Assembly (NCBI GenBank): GCA_029862205.1
Contig: JAOTXT010000020.1
Coordinates: 1-64,000, forward strand
Direction of reading: 5' to 3'
From: Paracoccaceae bacterium
GTDB lineage: Bacteria > Pseudomonadota > Alphaproteobacteria > Rhodobacterales > Rhodobacteraceae
DNA length: 64,000 bases
The notes beneath the pieces are model-generated. The model was not told where the DNA came from. It ran no database searches and saw only the letters and a list, made by a program, of their open reading frames with translations. Made by a program: the position numbers and the translations under genes. Each line of letters begins with the position of its first letter. Position 1 is the stretch's first letter. Of the stretch, positions 43,044 through 52,920 are shown one piece after another.

Positions 43044-43595
43044 TTAAGCTGATTTCGGCCGGGCCCGGAATTCGGGCCTGTCCATCAACTCCCGGGGCAG
43101 GGCGAAGTCCTCGAACTTGGTTGCCGCCGGGGCCAAATCATCCCACTGCTCGATCTCGGCCCTCAGAACCGCCATAGCGGCGGTTGGGAAATGGGCATAT
43201 GCCCGCTGGCAGTTTGCTGGCGCATCCGGGCCACCGAGCCGCTCGACATAGCTGCTGAGCCCAGGCTCGTGGGCGACCAGCAAGGCGGTGCCGCAATCGG
43301 GCGGTAGCCGACGCAGGGCGCCGTTCAGAGACTCCGGCAGGGCGTGATAGAGCGCCTCGTCGAAGGATGGTTGAGGTAGCTCCGGCACGGCTTCCCGCAT
43401 CAACGCATAGGTCTCGCGAACGCGCTGAGCGGTCGAGCAGAGAGCGTGGTCGGGTTGGAGCCCCTTCGCGGCTAGCCAGCGCGCCATCACCGGCGCCGAC
43501 GTGCGCCCACGCTTGTTCAGCGGCCGGTCATGGTCATCCAATCCCAGAGCAGACCAGCTCGACTTGGCGTGGCGCATCAGAATCAGGGTTTTCAT
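43044..43595 (-). CDS. SixA-like histidine phosphatase
   Basis: 183 aa. Catalytic LILMRHAKSSW (RHG-type loop; phospho-accepting His), HDRPLNKRGRTSAPVMARWL, STAQRVRETY and second His in LLVAHEPGLSSYVERL. Similar to the SixA family that removes phosphate from histidine phosphotransfer domains. Start ATG 43595; the track frame to 43721 is an overlap with the next gene. Substrate protein unknown; the histidine kinase at 53 kb is far away. Confidence 0.88.
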   Translation of the reverse strand: MKTLILMRHAKSSWSALGLDDHDRPLNKRGRTSAPVMARWLAAKGLQPDHALCSTAQRVRETYALMREAVPELPQPSFDEALYHALPESLNGALRRLPPDCGTALLVAHEPGLSSYVERLGGPDAPANCQRAYAHFPTAAMAVLRAEIEQWDDLAPAATKFEDFALPRELMDRPEFRARPKSA

Positions 43596-43626
43596 ACGGA
43601 CATCAGAGCCGCCGCGCCCGGGGCGG

Positions 43627-44298
43627 TCAATCGGTGGCCAGGCGCGCGCGGATGAACGCTTCCATATGGAAGGCGCATTGCGTCGCGGGCGGCGTGGCGG
43701 TGACGCCCGGGGGGCAGGCATGGCGCACTAGACAACCGCCCTCGCGGCAGCGGGTGCCTTTGGGCGAGGTAATATGGGCAACACAGCGGGGCACGTCGTA
43801 GGATCCTCCGGCGAAGGCATCGACCGGGCAGGCGCTCATGCACGGGGCGGGACAGCCGAGGCAGGGGTTGCCAGTTCCGCGAGGGGGCGAAAAATCGTGC
43901 TGCGCGGCGAAGCCGAGCGCGCCGCGGTAGGACGTCCAGAGCCCCCGGCCCGCCGTCACCTGCATGCCGACCGGCGACGGTACCGCGCCTTCGCCACGCT
44001 CTGCCCAAAGTTGGAAAGGCTGATATGGCGGCCCGCCGAAGGGAAAGAGCGCGGTTGCGCCATGTTCCTCGGCAATTTCGCCAATCACCCTTGCCGACCA
44101 GCGGTCGAGCGGATTGGGTTCTCCATTGGCCGCCTCGGCGCTCAACTGGAAGACATCCCACATGCGCGCGCCGTCTGCGCCGACCAGGCAAAGCGTTTCG
44201 ATGCCCGGCGGCGCCCGGTCGTCCGGTTCCGGGTGCCAGGCGCCGACGATGGTCAGGCCATTGCGGGTCAGGGCTGCGCCGACGTCACTTAGCGTCAT
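43627..44298 (-). CDS. 4Fe-4S ferredoxin-like protein (QueG/ferredoxin C-terminal type)
   Basis: 223 aa. Iron-sulfur motifs lie in the C-terminal half: GNPCLGCPAPCMSACPVDAFAGGSYDVPRCV (CxxC..CxxxCP) and the later CREGGCLVRHACPPG. The N-terminal half (WHPEPDDRAPPGIETLCLVGADG, FPFGGPPYQPF) matches a family of uncharacterised proteins in Rhodobacterales. ATG 44298 overlaps the stop of the sterol desaturase-like gene (ATGA), so the two are coupled. Electron-transfer role likely; the partner could be the di-iron oxygenase next door (inference). Confidence 0.7.
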   Translation of the reverse strand: MTLSDVGAALTRNGLTIVGAWHPEPDDRAPPGIETLCLVGADGARMWDVFQLSAEAANGEPNPLDRWSARVIGEIAEEHGATALFPFGGPPYQPFQLWAERGEGAVPSPVGMQVTAGRGLWTSYRGALGFAAQHDFSPPRGTGNPCLGCPAPCMSACPVDAFAGGSYDVPRCVAHITSPKGTRCREGGCLVRHACPPGVTATPPATQCAFHMEAFIRARLATD

Positions 44299-45077
44299 TT
44301 GCGGAACGGAAGCGCCAGCGACCAGCCAAGGCGCGTCGGGCGCGTGTCCTGCCAGCGGTCGAGCCCCAGCGTCATGGCCCGGTGCCCCGCCTTGGGCTCG
44401 GCCACATAGGTTCCGAACAGCCGGTCCCAGACCGAAAAGTTGAACCCATAGTTTGCATCGTGTTCGGCTCGGCGCACCGAATGGTGGATGCGGTGCATGT
44501 CCGGGGTCACGATCAGGGTCCGAACCAACGACTCGATCGCCCTCGGAAGGCGCACATTGCCGTGGTTGAACATCGCGGCGCCGTTCAGCACGACTTCGAA
44601 GGCGATTACCGCGATGACCGGTACGCCGAATGCGTAGACCAGGCCAATCTTGAGGCCCATGGAGAGCGCGATCTCGATCGGGTGGAACCGGATCGCGGTG
44701 GTCACGTCCACGTCCCGGTCCGCGTGATGCACCCGGTGGAGCCGCCATAGGATCGGGATTCTGTGGCTGAGTAGATGCTGCAGCCAAATCGCGAGATCCA
44801 GGATCACGAAGGCCAGCAGGCCCTCGATCCAGCCCGGCCAACCGCTCGCGTTCAATAGCCCCCAACCGCGTGCCTCGGCATCCATCGCCGCGCCCACGGC
44901 CGCCGCCCCGAACAAGAGCCGCACCATCACCGCATTGATGATCGAGATCGACCAGTTGGTGCCCCAGCGCGCCAGCTTAGGCGCCACCAGCCCGCGAAGC
45001 GGCCGGGCGACTTCCCAGCCGGCCATGACGAGGAAGATGCCGAAGAACGCGGTCAGCCGGATGACGGTCTCCGACAC
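44295..45077 (-). CDS. Sterol desaturase / fatty-acid hydroxylase family di-iron membrane protein
   Basis: 260 aa with three His clusters: WLQHLLSH (HxxxH), LHRVHHADRDVDVTTAIRFHPIE (HxxHH), and DMHRIHHSVRR (HxxHH). About four transmembrane helices surround them. Members hydroxylate or desaturate sterols, carotenoids or fatty acids. It is 1 base after argB and coupled to the 4Fe-4S gene, forming argB-desaturase-ferredoxin. Substrate unknown. Confidence 0.88.
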   Translation of the reverse strand: MSETVIRLTAFFGIFLVMAGWEVARPLRGLVAPKLARWGTNWSISIINAVMVRLLFGAAAVGAAMDAEARGWGLLNASGWPGWIEGLLAFVILDLAIWLQHLLSHRIPILWRLHRVHHADRDVDVTTAIRFHPIEIALSMGLKIGLVYAFGVPVIAVIAFEVVLNGAAMFNHGNVRLPRAIESLVRTLIVTPDMHRIHHSVRRAEHDANYGFNFSVWDRLFGTYVAEPKAGHRAMTLGLDRWQDTRPTRLGWSLALPFRK

Positions 45078-45078
45078 G

Positions 45079-45987
45079 TCAGGACCCGGTAATCAGCGTG
45101 CCGGCACCATGCTGGGTGAAAAGCTCGAGCAGGATCCCGTGCGGTGTGCGTCCGTCCATGATCACCGCGCCCTCGACGCCGCGATCGATACCGTAGAGCG
45201 CGGTTTCGACCTTTGGGATCATGCCGCCGGAGATCGTGCCATCGGCAATCAGCGCCTCGATCTCGGACTTGGTCAGGCGGGTCAGCACCTCGCCTTCCTG
45301 GTTCTTCACACCCTGGACATCGGTCAATAGCATCAGACGCTCCGCCTTCATCGCGCCAGCGACTGCACCCGCCGCGGTATCGCCATTGATGTTGTAGGTC
45401 TCGTCCGGTTTGCGTCCGGCACCCACCGGGGCGACCACGGGGATGAAGTCGGACTGGATGAAGACCTCGAGCACGCGCGGATTGACCTCGGCCGGCTCTC
45501 CGACCCAACCGAGATCGAGCACCTTCTCGATATTGCTCTCCGGGTCCTTTTTCTTCTTCAGCGCCTTTTCGCAGACGATCAGGTTCGAATCCTTGCCCGA
45601 GAGACCCACCGCCTTGCCCCCCTGGCCGTTGATCGCGGCGACGATGCGTTTGTTGATGGCGCCGGCCAGCACCATCTCGACCACCTCGACGGTCTCGGTG
45701 GTGGTTACGCGCAGCCCGTCGGCGAATTCCGATGGGATTTGCAGGCGCTCGAGCATGTCGTTGATCTGCGGTCCGCCGCCGTGGACCACGACCGGGTTCA
45801 CCCCGCACTGCTTCATCAGCACGATGTCGCGCGCGAACCGCTCCATGGCCTCGGCGTCGCCCATGGCATGGCCGCCGAACTTGACCACGATGGTCGTGCC
45901 GTCATAGCGCTGGAGATAGGGCAGCGCCTCGCTGAGCGTGCGCGCTGTTGCCAGCCAGTCCCGCTTCATCGCTCTCTGGATCTCCAT
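45079..45987 (-). CDS. argB: Acetylglutamate kinase
   Basis: 302 aa: [16 protein letters not shown] (ATP site Lys), [73 protein letters not shown]. Second step of arginine synthesis, usually inhibited by arginine. ATG 45987 after GGGGGTC is chosen; the track frame reaches 46074 and an ATG at 45969 is possible. One base separates it from the sterol-desaturase-like gene, so it is the head of that small operon. Confidence 0.95.
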   Translation of the reverse strand: MEIQRAMKRDWLATARTLSEALPYLQRYDGTTIVVKFGGHAMGDAEAMERFARDIVLMKQCGVNPVVVHGGGPQINDMLERLQIPSEFADGLRVTTTETVEVVEMVLAGAINKRIVAAINGQGGKAVGLSGKDSNLIVCEKALKKKKDPESNIEKVLDLGWVGEPAEVNPRVLEVFIQSDFIPVVAPVGAGRKPDETYNINGDTAAGAVAGAMKAERLMLLTDVQGVKNQEGEVLTRLTKSEIEALIADGTISGGMIPKVETALYGIDRGVEGAVIMDGRTPHGILLELFTQHGAGTLITGS

Positions 45988-46137
45988 GATCGACCCCCAT
46001 GTTCGGGGGTTACTTAGCCGGTCGGGCAGGGGATCGCCAGAGGGATTGGCGACGCGGCAAGGAAGGTGGATCAAGACCCACCCGACAGCGCTGCGCCAGG
46101 CATTGCAGGGTGGAACTCGTTCCGCCCGACCCGGCGC

Positions 46138-46797
46138 CTATGCAAGCCCGGCGATTGCCGCGCGCAGAAGATCGATCCCGGTTCCCTTCTGCGCCGATGT
46201 GACGATGATCTCGGGATAGGCCGCCGGGTGCCGGGCCAGGTCGGCTTTCACCGCCTCGATCACCTGCGCAAGCTCCATGGCCTTCGGCTTGTCCGCCTTG
46301 GTCAGAACTGCCTGGAACGAGACCGCGGACCGGTCAAGGACGTCCATGATCTCGTGATCGACCCCCTTGATCCCATGGCGGGCGTCGATCAGCACGAAAG
46401 CACGCGCCAGCGTCACGCGGCCGGCAAGATACTGCCGCAGCAATTCCTGCCATTTGGCGACCTTGGCGAGCGGAGCGTTGGCATAGCCATAGCCCGGCAA
46501 GTCGACCAGGTAGGCAGTTCCGCCCAGATCGAAGAAGTTGATCTCCTGGGTCCGGCCCGGCGTGTTCGAGGCCCGGGCGAGGCCCGAGCGCCCGGTCAGC
46601 GCGTTGATCAGCGAGGATTTCCCCACATTCGAGCGGCCCGCCAAGCAGACCTCCGGCCGATCAGGCGCCGGCAACCCATCCATCGCGACGACGCCCTTGA
46701 GGAAAGTGCAGGGCCCCGTGAAGAGCTTGCGCCCACGCTCGAGTATCTCCGCCCCGGGCGGCTCCATCACCGTGAAGGGAACTTGGGATGCCGCCAT
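46138..46797 (-). CDS. engB: Ribosome biogenesis GTP-binding protein EngB/YsxC
   Basis: 219 aa: G1 AGRSNVGKSSLINALTG, G3 DLPGYGYA, G4 TKADKPKA, G5-like TSAQKGTG, TPGRTQEINFF switch I. Needed for large ribosomal subunit assembly. It lies 3 bases after the MOSC gene, in the yidC-MOSC-engB minus-strand operon. Confidence 0.95.
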   Translation of the reverse strand: MAASQVPFTVMEPPGAEILERGRKLFTGPCTFLKGVVAMDGLPAPDRPEVCLAGRSNVGKSSLINALTGRSGLARASNTPGRTQEINFFDLGGTAYLVDLPGYGYANAPLAKVAKWQELLRQYLAGRVTLARAFVLIDARHGIKGVDHEIMDVLDRSAVSFQAVLTKADKPKAMELAQVIEAVKADLARHPAAYPEIIVTSAQKGTGIDLLRAAIAGLA

Positions 46798-46800
46798 GGG

Positions 46801-47562
46801 TCAGGCGGCGCTGACGGGGTCGCCCTCGCTGACGGTCGCCCCCGCGATCACCTGGGCATAGATCCCGAAATCCTTGTGCCCGTAGTGGGTCTCAAGGGCT
46901 CCCAGTGTGTCCGCATCGCGGACCCCCGTCTCGGGGTTTGCCTTGGTCGCGTTGCAGCGCTCGACCCGTTCGATCACCTTCAGCCGGGCCCCTCCGACCG
47001 TGATCTCGCTGCCTACCCAGTCGAATTCCTCCCAGGGCACCAGGCCATCGAGCCAGAGATTGCCTCGGAACCGGCGCGGATTGAGCGTTGTGCCCATCCG
47101 TTGGGAGAGCGCGCGCAGCGAGGCGAGAGACTTGATCGAGACCGAGGGGAAATCAGTATCGGTCATTCCCCGGCCCGACACTTTGGCCAGGCGCAAGGGG
47201 CCTGGCCCCTCTGGGCAGATCGGGGTGACCCAGGCGATCAGCCGTGCCTGGTCCGCCGCATCGTCCGGGTCGATCGTGATCTCACCGAGCTTCGGGTGCG
47301 AGAGCGTGAGTTTTCCGTCATCGCTGGCACGGGCGCTGATCGCGGCGAATTGCGGGGCTATGGAACAGCGCAGGAAGGCCGAGCAGGGCGTCCATTCCGG
47401 CGCATCGAAGTCGAACCGCGTCTTTTCGTGCGCCAAGGCCCAGGCCCGGTCATAGGGGATGGTCGCGCCAGCAACGAGATCGACCGAGGGCACGCGCTCT
47501 GCACCTAGGCTCTTGATCGGATGGCGCCAGATCTCGGCTACATGCGCGGTCATGGCGCTCAT
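46801..47562 (-). CDS. MOSC-domain protein
   Basis: 253 aa. N-terminal MOSC_N-like HVAEIWRHPIKSLGAERV and C-terminal MOSC core PRRFRGNLWLDGLVPWEEFDWVG...LKVIERVERCNATKANPETGVRDADTL, with the conserved Cys in the RCNATK motif expected to bind molybdenum cofactor or a sulfur. Similar to YcbX/YiiM-type proteins that detoxify N-hydroxylated compounds. The start ATG 47562 overlaps the yidC stop (ATGA). Electron donor unknown. Confidence 0.88.
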   Translation of the reverse strand: MSAMTAHVAEIWRHPIKSLGAERVPSVDLVAGATIPYDRAWALAHEKTRFDFDAPEWTPCSAFLRCSIAPQFAAISARASDDGKLTLSHPKLGEITIDPDDAADQARLIAWVTPICPEGPGPLRLAKVSGRGMTDTDFPSVSIKSLASLRALSQRMGTTLNPRRFRGNLWLDGLVPWEEFDWVGSEITVGGARLKVIERVERCNATKANPETGVRDADTLGALETHYGHKDFGIYAQVIAGATVSEGDPVSAA

Positions 47563-49652
47563 TCGCCTCTGCCGCCGCCACCCCCGCCGGACTCACCACC
47601 GCCGCCATCACCCGAGGCGCTGCTGTCGCCGTCGTCGCGGCCTTTGCCGCGCGCTCGGCCACGGCCGGATGCGTCGGGACCGCCGGGGTTGGATCCTTCG
47701 GCCCGGCGCTTGCGGCTGCGCCGCGAGCCGCGCTTGCCTCTTTCCTGGCCCGTGCGCTGAGCGGGTGCGGGCGTCTCGGCTTCCTCCGCGTCCTCGTCGT
47801 CATCGGGTTCGGTAGGCGCCTTGGAGGTCGGCTTGTCGCTCGCCACCTGTGCGGGTTGGCGTTTGAAGCTGGACTTGATGTTCCCCAACAGGTCGATCTC
47901 GACCCCCTGGCTGCGCATGATCACGTATTGCTGGACGAAGGTGATGATGTTGTTCGCGCACCAATAGATCACCAGGCCGCTCGCGAATTGGCCCAGCATG
48001 AACATGAAGAGCCAGGGCATCCAGGCGAAGATCATCTTCTGGGTCGGATCGGTGGGCGCGGGATTGAGCTTTTGCTGCATCCACATCGTGACGCCCATCA
48101 GGATCGGATAGACCCCGATCGAGACGATCGCCAAGAAGGCCGGGATCTGGAAGTCCAGCAGGCCGAAGACGTTCATCCACGAGGTCGGATCGGGCGCGGA
48201 GAGGTCCTTGATCCAACCGACGAACGGCGCGTGACGCATCTCGATGGTGACGAACAGCACTTTGTAGAGCGAGAAGAAGATCGGGATCTGCAACAGGATC
48301 GGCAGGCAGCCCGAGGCGGGATTGACCTTCTCCTTCTTGTAGAGGGCCATCATCTCCTGCTGCATCTTCTGGCGGTCGTCGCCCACGCGCTCCTTGATCT
48401 TCTCCATCTCGGGCTGGAGCTTCTTCATCTTCGACATCGAGACGTAGGATTTGTAGGCGAGGGGGAACAGGACCGCCTTGACCAGCAGCGTCAGCGCGAT
48501 GATCGCGATGCCCATATTGCCGATCAGACCCTTGATCCAGATGAGCAGCCAGGCAATGGGCTTGGTCAGGAAATAGAACCAGCCCCAATCGATTGCCTTG
48601 TGGAAGTCGACAATTCCCAAGTCTTCCTCGTAACCGGTGAGGGTTTCGAGTTCCTTCGCCCCGGCAAAGAGCCGCGATTTGGACTCGACCGTTGCGCCGG
48701 CACCGATGCTGAGCACCGGCAGGCGCATCTCGGTGCGAAATTCTTCGACACCGCCGAGATTGAGCAGGCGGTAGACCGCGTCAAAGGCCTGTCCAGGTTC
48801 GGGGATCAGGGTGGACATCCAGTATTTGTCGGTGAAACCCACCCAGCCATTGTCGGTTACGGGGAGCGTTTCGACCGGTCCGCGTTCGGCGCTGCCGACC
48901 GGCAGGTCGCGGATCTCGTCATAATCGACTTCCGAGAGTTCGCCGTCGAAGACGCCGACCGCGCCCTCGTGCAGGATGTAGAATCCGACCCCGTCAGGCT
49001 CGCCGCGCCGGGCGATCGCGCCATAGGGGGCCAGGCTCATCGCCGCCTCGGTCGTGTTCTCGACCGACTGGGTGACGGTGAACATGTAGTCTTCGTCGAG
49101 CGCGAACATGCGCCGGAAGATCAGGCCCTGGCCATTGTCCCAACGCAACACGACGGGGCTTGAAGTGGTCAGCTTGTTGCCGCTCTCGACCCGCCATTCG
49201 GTCTTTTGGTTGGGCAGGGGGCCCGGATCGTTGTCGACCGTTCGGCGCCAGCCGTAATCGACGAAATAGGGGTTCGGCCCACCGGCGGGGTTCAAGAGAA
49301 CCACGGTGTCGGAGCCGGGCTCGAGCGTTTCGCGGTATTTCAGCAGGTGCAGATCGTCGAGCCGCCCGCCGGCCAGCGCGATCGAGCCTGAAAGCGCTCC
49401 GGTCTCGATCGCCACGCGCGGCGTGCCTGCCAGAGCCTCGTCACGGCCAAGACCGCCCTCCACGACCGTTGTCGGCGTGGGCACGGTGCCGCCCTCAACC
49501 GTCGCCGCCGGCACATCCGCCTGGCCCTCGACCGCCGTCGGCTCAGGTGGCGGCGGAGGAGGCGGCACGACAAAGGCCTGCCAGGCGAAGACCACCAGCA
49601 TCGACAGCACTGCCGCCAGGATCAGGTTCTTATTGTCGTTGTCGCCGCCCAT
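47559..49652 (-). CDS. yidC: Membrane protein insertase YidC with long Gly/Arg-rich tail
   Basis: 697 aa. N-terminal anchor (NLILAAVLSMLVVFAWQAFVV), a periplasmic beta domain (residues ~60-340), then the five-helix core with WGWFYFLTKPIAWLLIWIKGLIGNMGIAIIALT, ASGCLPILLQIPIFFSLYKVLF and QKMIFAWMPWLFMFMLG. The C-terminal ~100 residues are unusual: a KRGSRRSRKRR basic stretch and a GGGGESGGGGGGRGE tail, beyond the normal short basic tail that binds ribosomes. yidC is normally preceded by yidD-rnpA-rpmH; here ttcA is upstream and those genes are absent. Confidence 0.95.
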   Translation of the reverse strand: MGGDNDNKNLILAAVLSMLVVFAWQAFVVPPPPPPPEPTAVEGQADVPAATVEGGTVPTPTTVVEGGLGRDEALAGTPRVAIETGALSGSIALAGGRLDDLHLLKYRETLEPGSDTVVLLNPAGGPNPYFVDYGWRRTVDNDPGPLPNQKTEWRVESGNKLTTSSPVVLRWDNGQGLIFRRMFALDEDYMFTVTQSVENTTEAAMSLAPYGAIARRGEPDGVGFYILHEGAVGVFDGELSEVDYDEIRDLPVGSAERGPVETLPVTDNGWVGFTDKYWMSTLIPEPGQAFDAVYRLLNLGGVEEFRTEMRLPVLSIGAGATVESKSRLFAGAKELETLTGYEEDLGIVDFHKAIDWGWFYFLTKPIAWLLIWIKGLIGNMGIAIIALTLLVKAVLFPLAYKSYVSMSKMKKLQPEMEKIKERVGDDRQKMQQEMMALYKKEKVNPASGCLPILLQIPIFFSLYKVLFVTIEMRHAPFVGWIKDLSAPDPTSWMNVFGLLDFQIPAFLAIVSIGVYPILMGVTMWMQQKLNPAPTDPTQKMIFAWMPWLFMFMLGQFASGLVIYWCANNIITFVQQYVIMRSQGVEIDLLGNIKSSFKRQPAQVASDKPTSKAPTEPDDDEDAEEAETPAPAQRTGQERGKRGSRRSRKRRAEGSNPGGPDASGRGRARGKGRDDGDSSASGDGGGGESGGGGGGRGE

Positions 49653-49705
49653 CGGCCGCTCCGAGGTTAACCGCGCCCGCCTTGAAGCGCCTGGTGGGGT
49701 TCAGG

Positions 49706-50551
49706 TCAAGGGTTTTCCGGGCCCGACGCAGCGAGGTTGGCGAAATCGAAGAGGTCAGGATCCGCCAAGTGGCTGGGGCGCACGTTGCTCAGGGCCTTGA
49801 ACATGACCCCGCGGCGGCCCGGGCTGCTGCGCTCCCACCCATCCAGCATGGCCTTGATCTGCTGGCGCTGCAGCCCCTCCTGGCTGCCGCAGAGATCGCA
49901 AGGGATGATCGGAAAACCCATCGCCTTGGCGAAACGGTCGCAATCGTCCTCGGCCACATGGGCCAGTGGGCGCAGCACCGTCAGATCGCCGTCCTCGTTC
50001 ACCAGCTTCGGGGGCATCGCCGCCAGCCGCCCGCCATGGAAGAGGTTCAGGAAGAAAGTCGCCAAAACATCGTCGCGATGGTGGCCCAGCACCACCGCCT
50101 GGCAGCCCTCCTCGCGCGCAATCCGGTAGAGGTGCCCGCGCCGGAGCCGCGAGCAAAGCGCACAATAGGTCTTCGAGGACGGCACCTTGTCGATGACGAT
50201 CGAATAGGTGTCCCGGTATTCGATCCGGTGAGGAATGCCCAGACGCGCGAGATACTCCGGCAACACGGTCGCCGGAAAACCAAGCTGGCCTTGGTCGAGG
50301 TTGCAGGCGAGCAGATCGACAGGCAAAAGCCCACGCCACTCAAGTTCAATTAGTGCTGCCAGCAGGGTATAACTGTCCTTGCCGCCCGAAAGACAGACTA
50401 GCCAGCGCTGGCCGGCCGTTGCCATCCCATATGCCTCGATTGCCTCGCGGGTCTGGCGGACGAGCCGCTTTCTCAGCTTGCGGAAATCCAGTCCCTCGGG
50501 AGCGTCGGCGTAGAGCCGTTCCAGAACGGTGCTTTCGGTCGCATCCAGCAT
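49706..50551 (-). CDS. ttcA: tRNA 2-thiocytidine(32) synthetase
   Basis: 281 aa: PP-loop [14 protein letters not shown], first Cys pair [12 protein letters not shown], second [10 protein letters not shown] (4Fe-4S ligands), [17 protein letters not shown]. It thiolates C32 of certain tRNAs using ATP and an iron-sulfur cluster. ATG 50551. It is upstream of yidC on the minus strand with 50 bases between; possibly cotranscribed. Divergent from the HD gene. Confidence 0.95.
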   Translation of the reverse strand: MLDATESTVLERLYADAPEGLDFRKLRKRLVRQTREAIEAYGMATAGQRWLVCLSGGKDSYTLLAALIELEWRGLLPVDLLACNLDQGQLGFPATVLPEYLARLGIPHRIEYRDTYSIVIDKVPSSKTYCALCSRLRRGHLYRIAREEGCQAVVLGHHRDDVLATFFLNLFHGGRLAAMPPKLVNEDGDLTVLRPLAHVAEDDCDRFAKAMGFPIIPCDLCGSQEGLQRQQIKAMLDGWERSSPGRRGVMFKALSNVRPSHLADPDLFDFANLAASGPENP

Positions 50552-50641
50552 GGATGTTCGCTACGCGATCGGCAGGCGGGGCGCAAGGCGGGAAGGTGGG
50601 GCCTTGCGCCGCAATTCCGTTTCCCAAAGACTTGGGCCGCC

Positions 50642-51250
50642 ATGACCTTTACTGATTTCGTCCGTACCTTCCCGGGCCAATTCGAGGCGCTGCGGGCCTC
50701 CTACGGCGAGCCTCACCGTGCCTACCACAATTGGATGCATATCGAGGCTCTGCTTGCACAATTCCGGGAATGCAAAAGCGCTTTCGAGGATCCCGATGCG
50801 ATGATGCTCGCGATCCTCTATCACGACTGCGTCTACGACCCGCTTGGGTCCGGGAACGAACGCGCGAGCGCCGACAGGATGGCCCGTGAGCTGCGGGGGC
50901 AACTGGACGGTCGCATTCTGGCCGATGCGGCCCAATTGATCCTGGCGACCGAAAAACATGTTGTTCCGGGCGCCCTGTCCGCCGGGTTGTCGGCGGATTG
51001 CGCGCTCTTTCTGGATATGGACCTTTCGATCCTCGGCGCGGAACGTGCAACCTTTGATCAATATGAAGCCGCTATACGTGAGGAGTATCGCGCGGTTCCC
51101 GATCGCCTATTCCGCGACGGCCGAAAGGCGATTCTAGGGCGGTTCTTGGCGCGTCCCGAGATCTATTTCACCAATCGGTACCGTCTTGAGCGCGAAAACC
51201 AGGCACGCACCAACCTAGCCCGCGCCATCGCGGCGCTCGATGGCGCTTAA
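50642..51250 (+). CDS. HD-superfamily metal-dependent phosphohydrolase
   Basis: 202 aa: metal ligand pattern RAYHNWMHIEALL (His), AILYHDCVYDPLGSGNERASA (HD pair) and the later DMDLSILG. It matches the 'predicted metal-dependent HD phosphohydrolase' family found in many bacteria. Substrate unknown. Convergent and overlapping by 4 bases with the Na/Pi symporter gene. Confidence 0.85.
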   Translation: MTFTDFVRTFPGQFEALRASYGEPHRAYHNWMHIEALLAQFRECKSAFEDPDAMMLAILYHDCVYDPLGSGNERASADRMARELRGQLDGRILADAAQLILATEKHVVPGALSAGLSADCALFLDMDLSILGAERATFDQYEAAIREEYRAVPDRLFRDGRKAILGRFLARPEIYFTNRYRLERENQARTNLARAIAALDGA

Positions 51251-52920
51251 CCCGCTTCTGCTTCGGCCAGCCGGCTTTCCAGCAATTCGCCGGATTCGCT
51301 GAGGATCGGGTAGGCGAGCGAGGAGAAGAGCGAGTTGATCTGCTTGAGCGCGCGGATGGTTTCCAGGTGCACCTCGCTGGTCTCGATACTCTCGACCGTG
51401 CCGCCCTGGAGGCGCCGGAGATGGCGTTTCTGGCTACGCATCTCAAGCTCGCGCATGCGCACCTTTTCCTGCAGCAACTCGCGTGCCGAGTCGCGGTCGC
51501 CCGAGACCAGCACGTTCAACGCCAGCTGGATGTTCTGCATGACTTGGGTGTGCTGGTCGGTCAGTTCGCGCCAGCCTTCGTCCGAGAAAGCCAGGTGCTT
51601 GTCGCGCATCTCGCCGACCAATTTCAGCAGGCTCTTCGAGATGATGTCGCCCACATGTTCGAGATTGATCGCGAAGTTTGCCAATACCATGCTGCGTCGG
51701 GCGTCGTCGCCGCTCATCGAATTGCGGTTCAGTTCGGCCAGGTAGAGCTTGATCTCGGCATGGGCCTTGTTGACCTCCTGGTCCAGCCGGCGCAATTCCT
51801 TGACCCGGTCCTTGTCGCCGGTCTCGTAGAGTTCCATGACTGGGCGCAGCATCACCTCGACGATCTCGCTGACCCGCAGCAATTCCCGCGTGGCGCTGGC
51901 CAGCGCCAGGCGCGGCGTGTCCAGGACCGAGCGGTCGAGCGCGCTGACCCGGCTGGACAAGAGATCGGTCGGTTCGCCGGTGCCATTCGCCTCCGGGATC
52001 CACGCCGCCAAGATGCGGCTCATCAGTCCGGTGAACGGCGCACAGAGAACCACCAGGGCCACGTTGAACGTGACATGGAGGATCACGATCTGGCTCGCCG
52101 GATCATCGCCCGCAAGCTCGACCGGGAAGTCCACCGCGCCAAAGACGACCAGCGCGATGAACGCGCCGAGACCTCGAAAGATCAAGTTGCCGATCGGCAC
52201 GCGGCGCGCAATCGGCATGGCGTTTCGCGTCAAGCCCACCGCGATCAAACCGGCCCCCAGATTGGCGCCCAAGACCAGGGCAATCCCCAATTCGAGCGGA
52301 ACCGAACCCTGAGCCGCCAGCGTTGCGACCAGCAGGATCGAGGCGATGCTGGAATGGAGCAACCACGTGAAGAGCGCGCCCAGCAGGAATGACAGGAGAT
52401 ACTCATCCTTCAGGTATGAAACGATCGCCGGCAGCGCCTCGCTTTCGCGCAAGGGCAGCGTCGCTGCCGCGATCATTTGGAGCGAGACCAGGACCAGGGC
52501 GATCCCGATAAGGATGCGCCCACCCTGGCGGGCGCGGCGCGTTTGACCCTTAAGGAACATTCCGCCGCCGATCAGCAGGAGGAAAGGCGTCAGCCAGGCC
52601 AGGTCAAAGGCGAGAATCCGGACAATCAGCGCCGAGCCAAGATCGGCCCCCAGCAGCAGGATCAGCGCACCGCTCACCTCGACCAAGCCGCTTACCGCGA
52701 AACCCGCCGCCAGTATTCCAACGGCGGTCGAGCTCTGCAGCAGCATCGCTGCCCCGGCGCCGAAGGCGATCGCTTTCGGCCAGTTGCCGCCCGCATAGCG
52801 CAGGGCGCGTTCCATTCCTGGGCCGTAGGCGCGTTCGACCCCGGTGCGCGCCATGCGCACCGCGAGGAGCAGCAGCGTCACCGCTCCGGCCAGATGCAGA
52901 AACAAAAGGGTCGTGTCCAT
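51247..52920 (-). CDS. Na/Pi-cotransporter family protein with PhoU-like domain
   Basis: 557 aa. The membrane half has two inverted repeats with the QSS motif (AMLLQSSTAVGILAAGF; LFTWLLHSSIASILLVATLA) and GANLGAGLIAVGL. The C-terminal half (about 330-557) is a PhoU-like helical bundle (LANFAINLEHVGDIISKSLLKL; ELEMRSQKRHLRRL). It likely exports or imports phosphate with sodium, similar to NptA/YjbB. Start ATG 52920; divergent from the histidine kinase gene. Confidence 0.9.
   Translation of the reverse strand: MDTTLLFLHLAGAVTLLLLAVRMARTGVERAYGPGMERALRYAGGNWPKAIAFGAGAAMLLQSSTAVGILAAGFAVSGLVEVSGALILLLGADLGSALIVRILAFDLAWLTPFLLLIGGGMFLKGQTRRARQGGRILIGIALVLVSLQMIAAATLPLRESEALPAIVSYLKDEYLLSFLLGALFTWLLHSSIASILLVATLAAQGSVPLELGIALVLGANLGAGLIAVGLTRNAMPIARRVPIGNLIFRGLGAFIALVVFGAVDFPVELAGDDPASQIVILHVTFNVALVVLCAPFTGLMSRILAAWIPEANGTGEPTDLLSSRVSALDRSVLDTPRLALASATRELLRVSEIVEVMLRPVMELYETGDKDRVKELRRLDQEVNKAHAEIKLYLAELNRNSMSGDDARRSMVLANFAINLEHVGDIISKSLLKLVGEMRDKHLAFSDEGWRELTDQHTQVMQNIQLALNVLVSGDRDSARELLQEKVRMRELEMRSQKRHLRRLQGGTVESIETSEVHLETIRALKQINSLFSSLAYPILSESGELLESRLAEAEAG

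Noticed and set aside
46066-47508. 480-aa plus-strand ORF
   Set aside because: Antisense to engB and the MOSC gene.
47856-49163. 435-aa plus-strand ORF
   Set aside because: Antisense to yidC.
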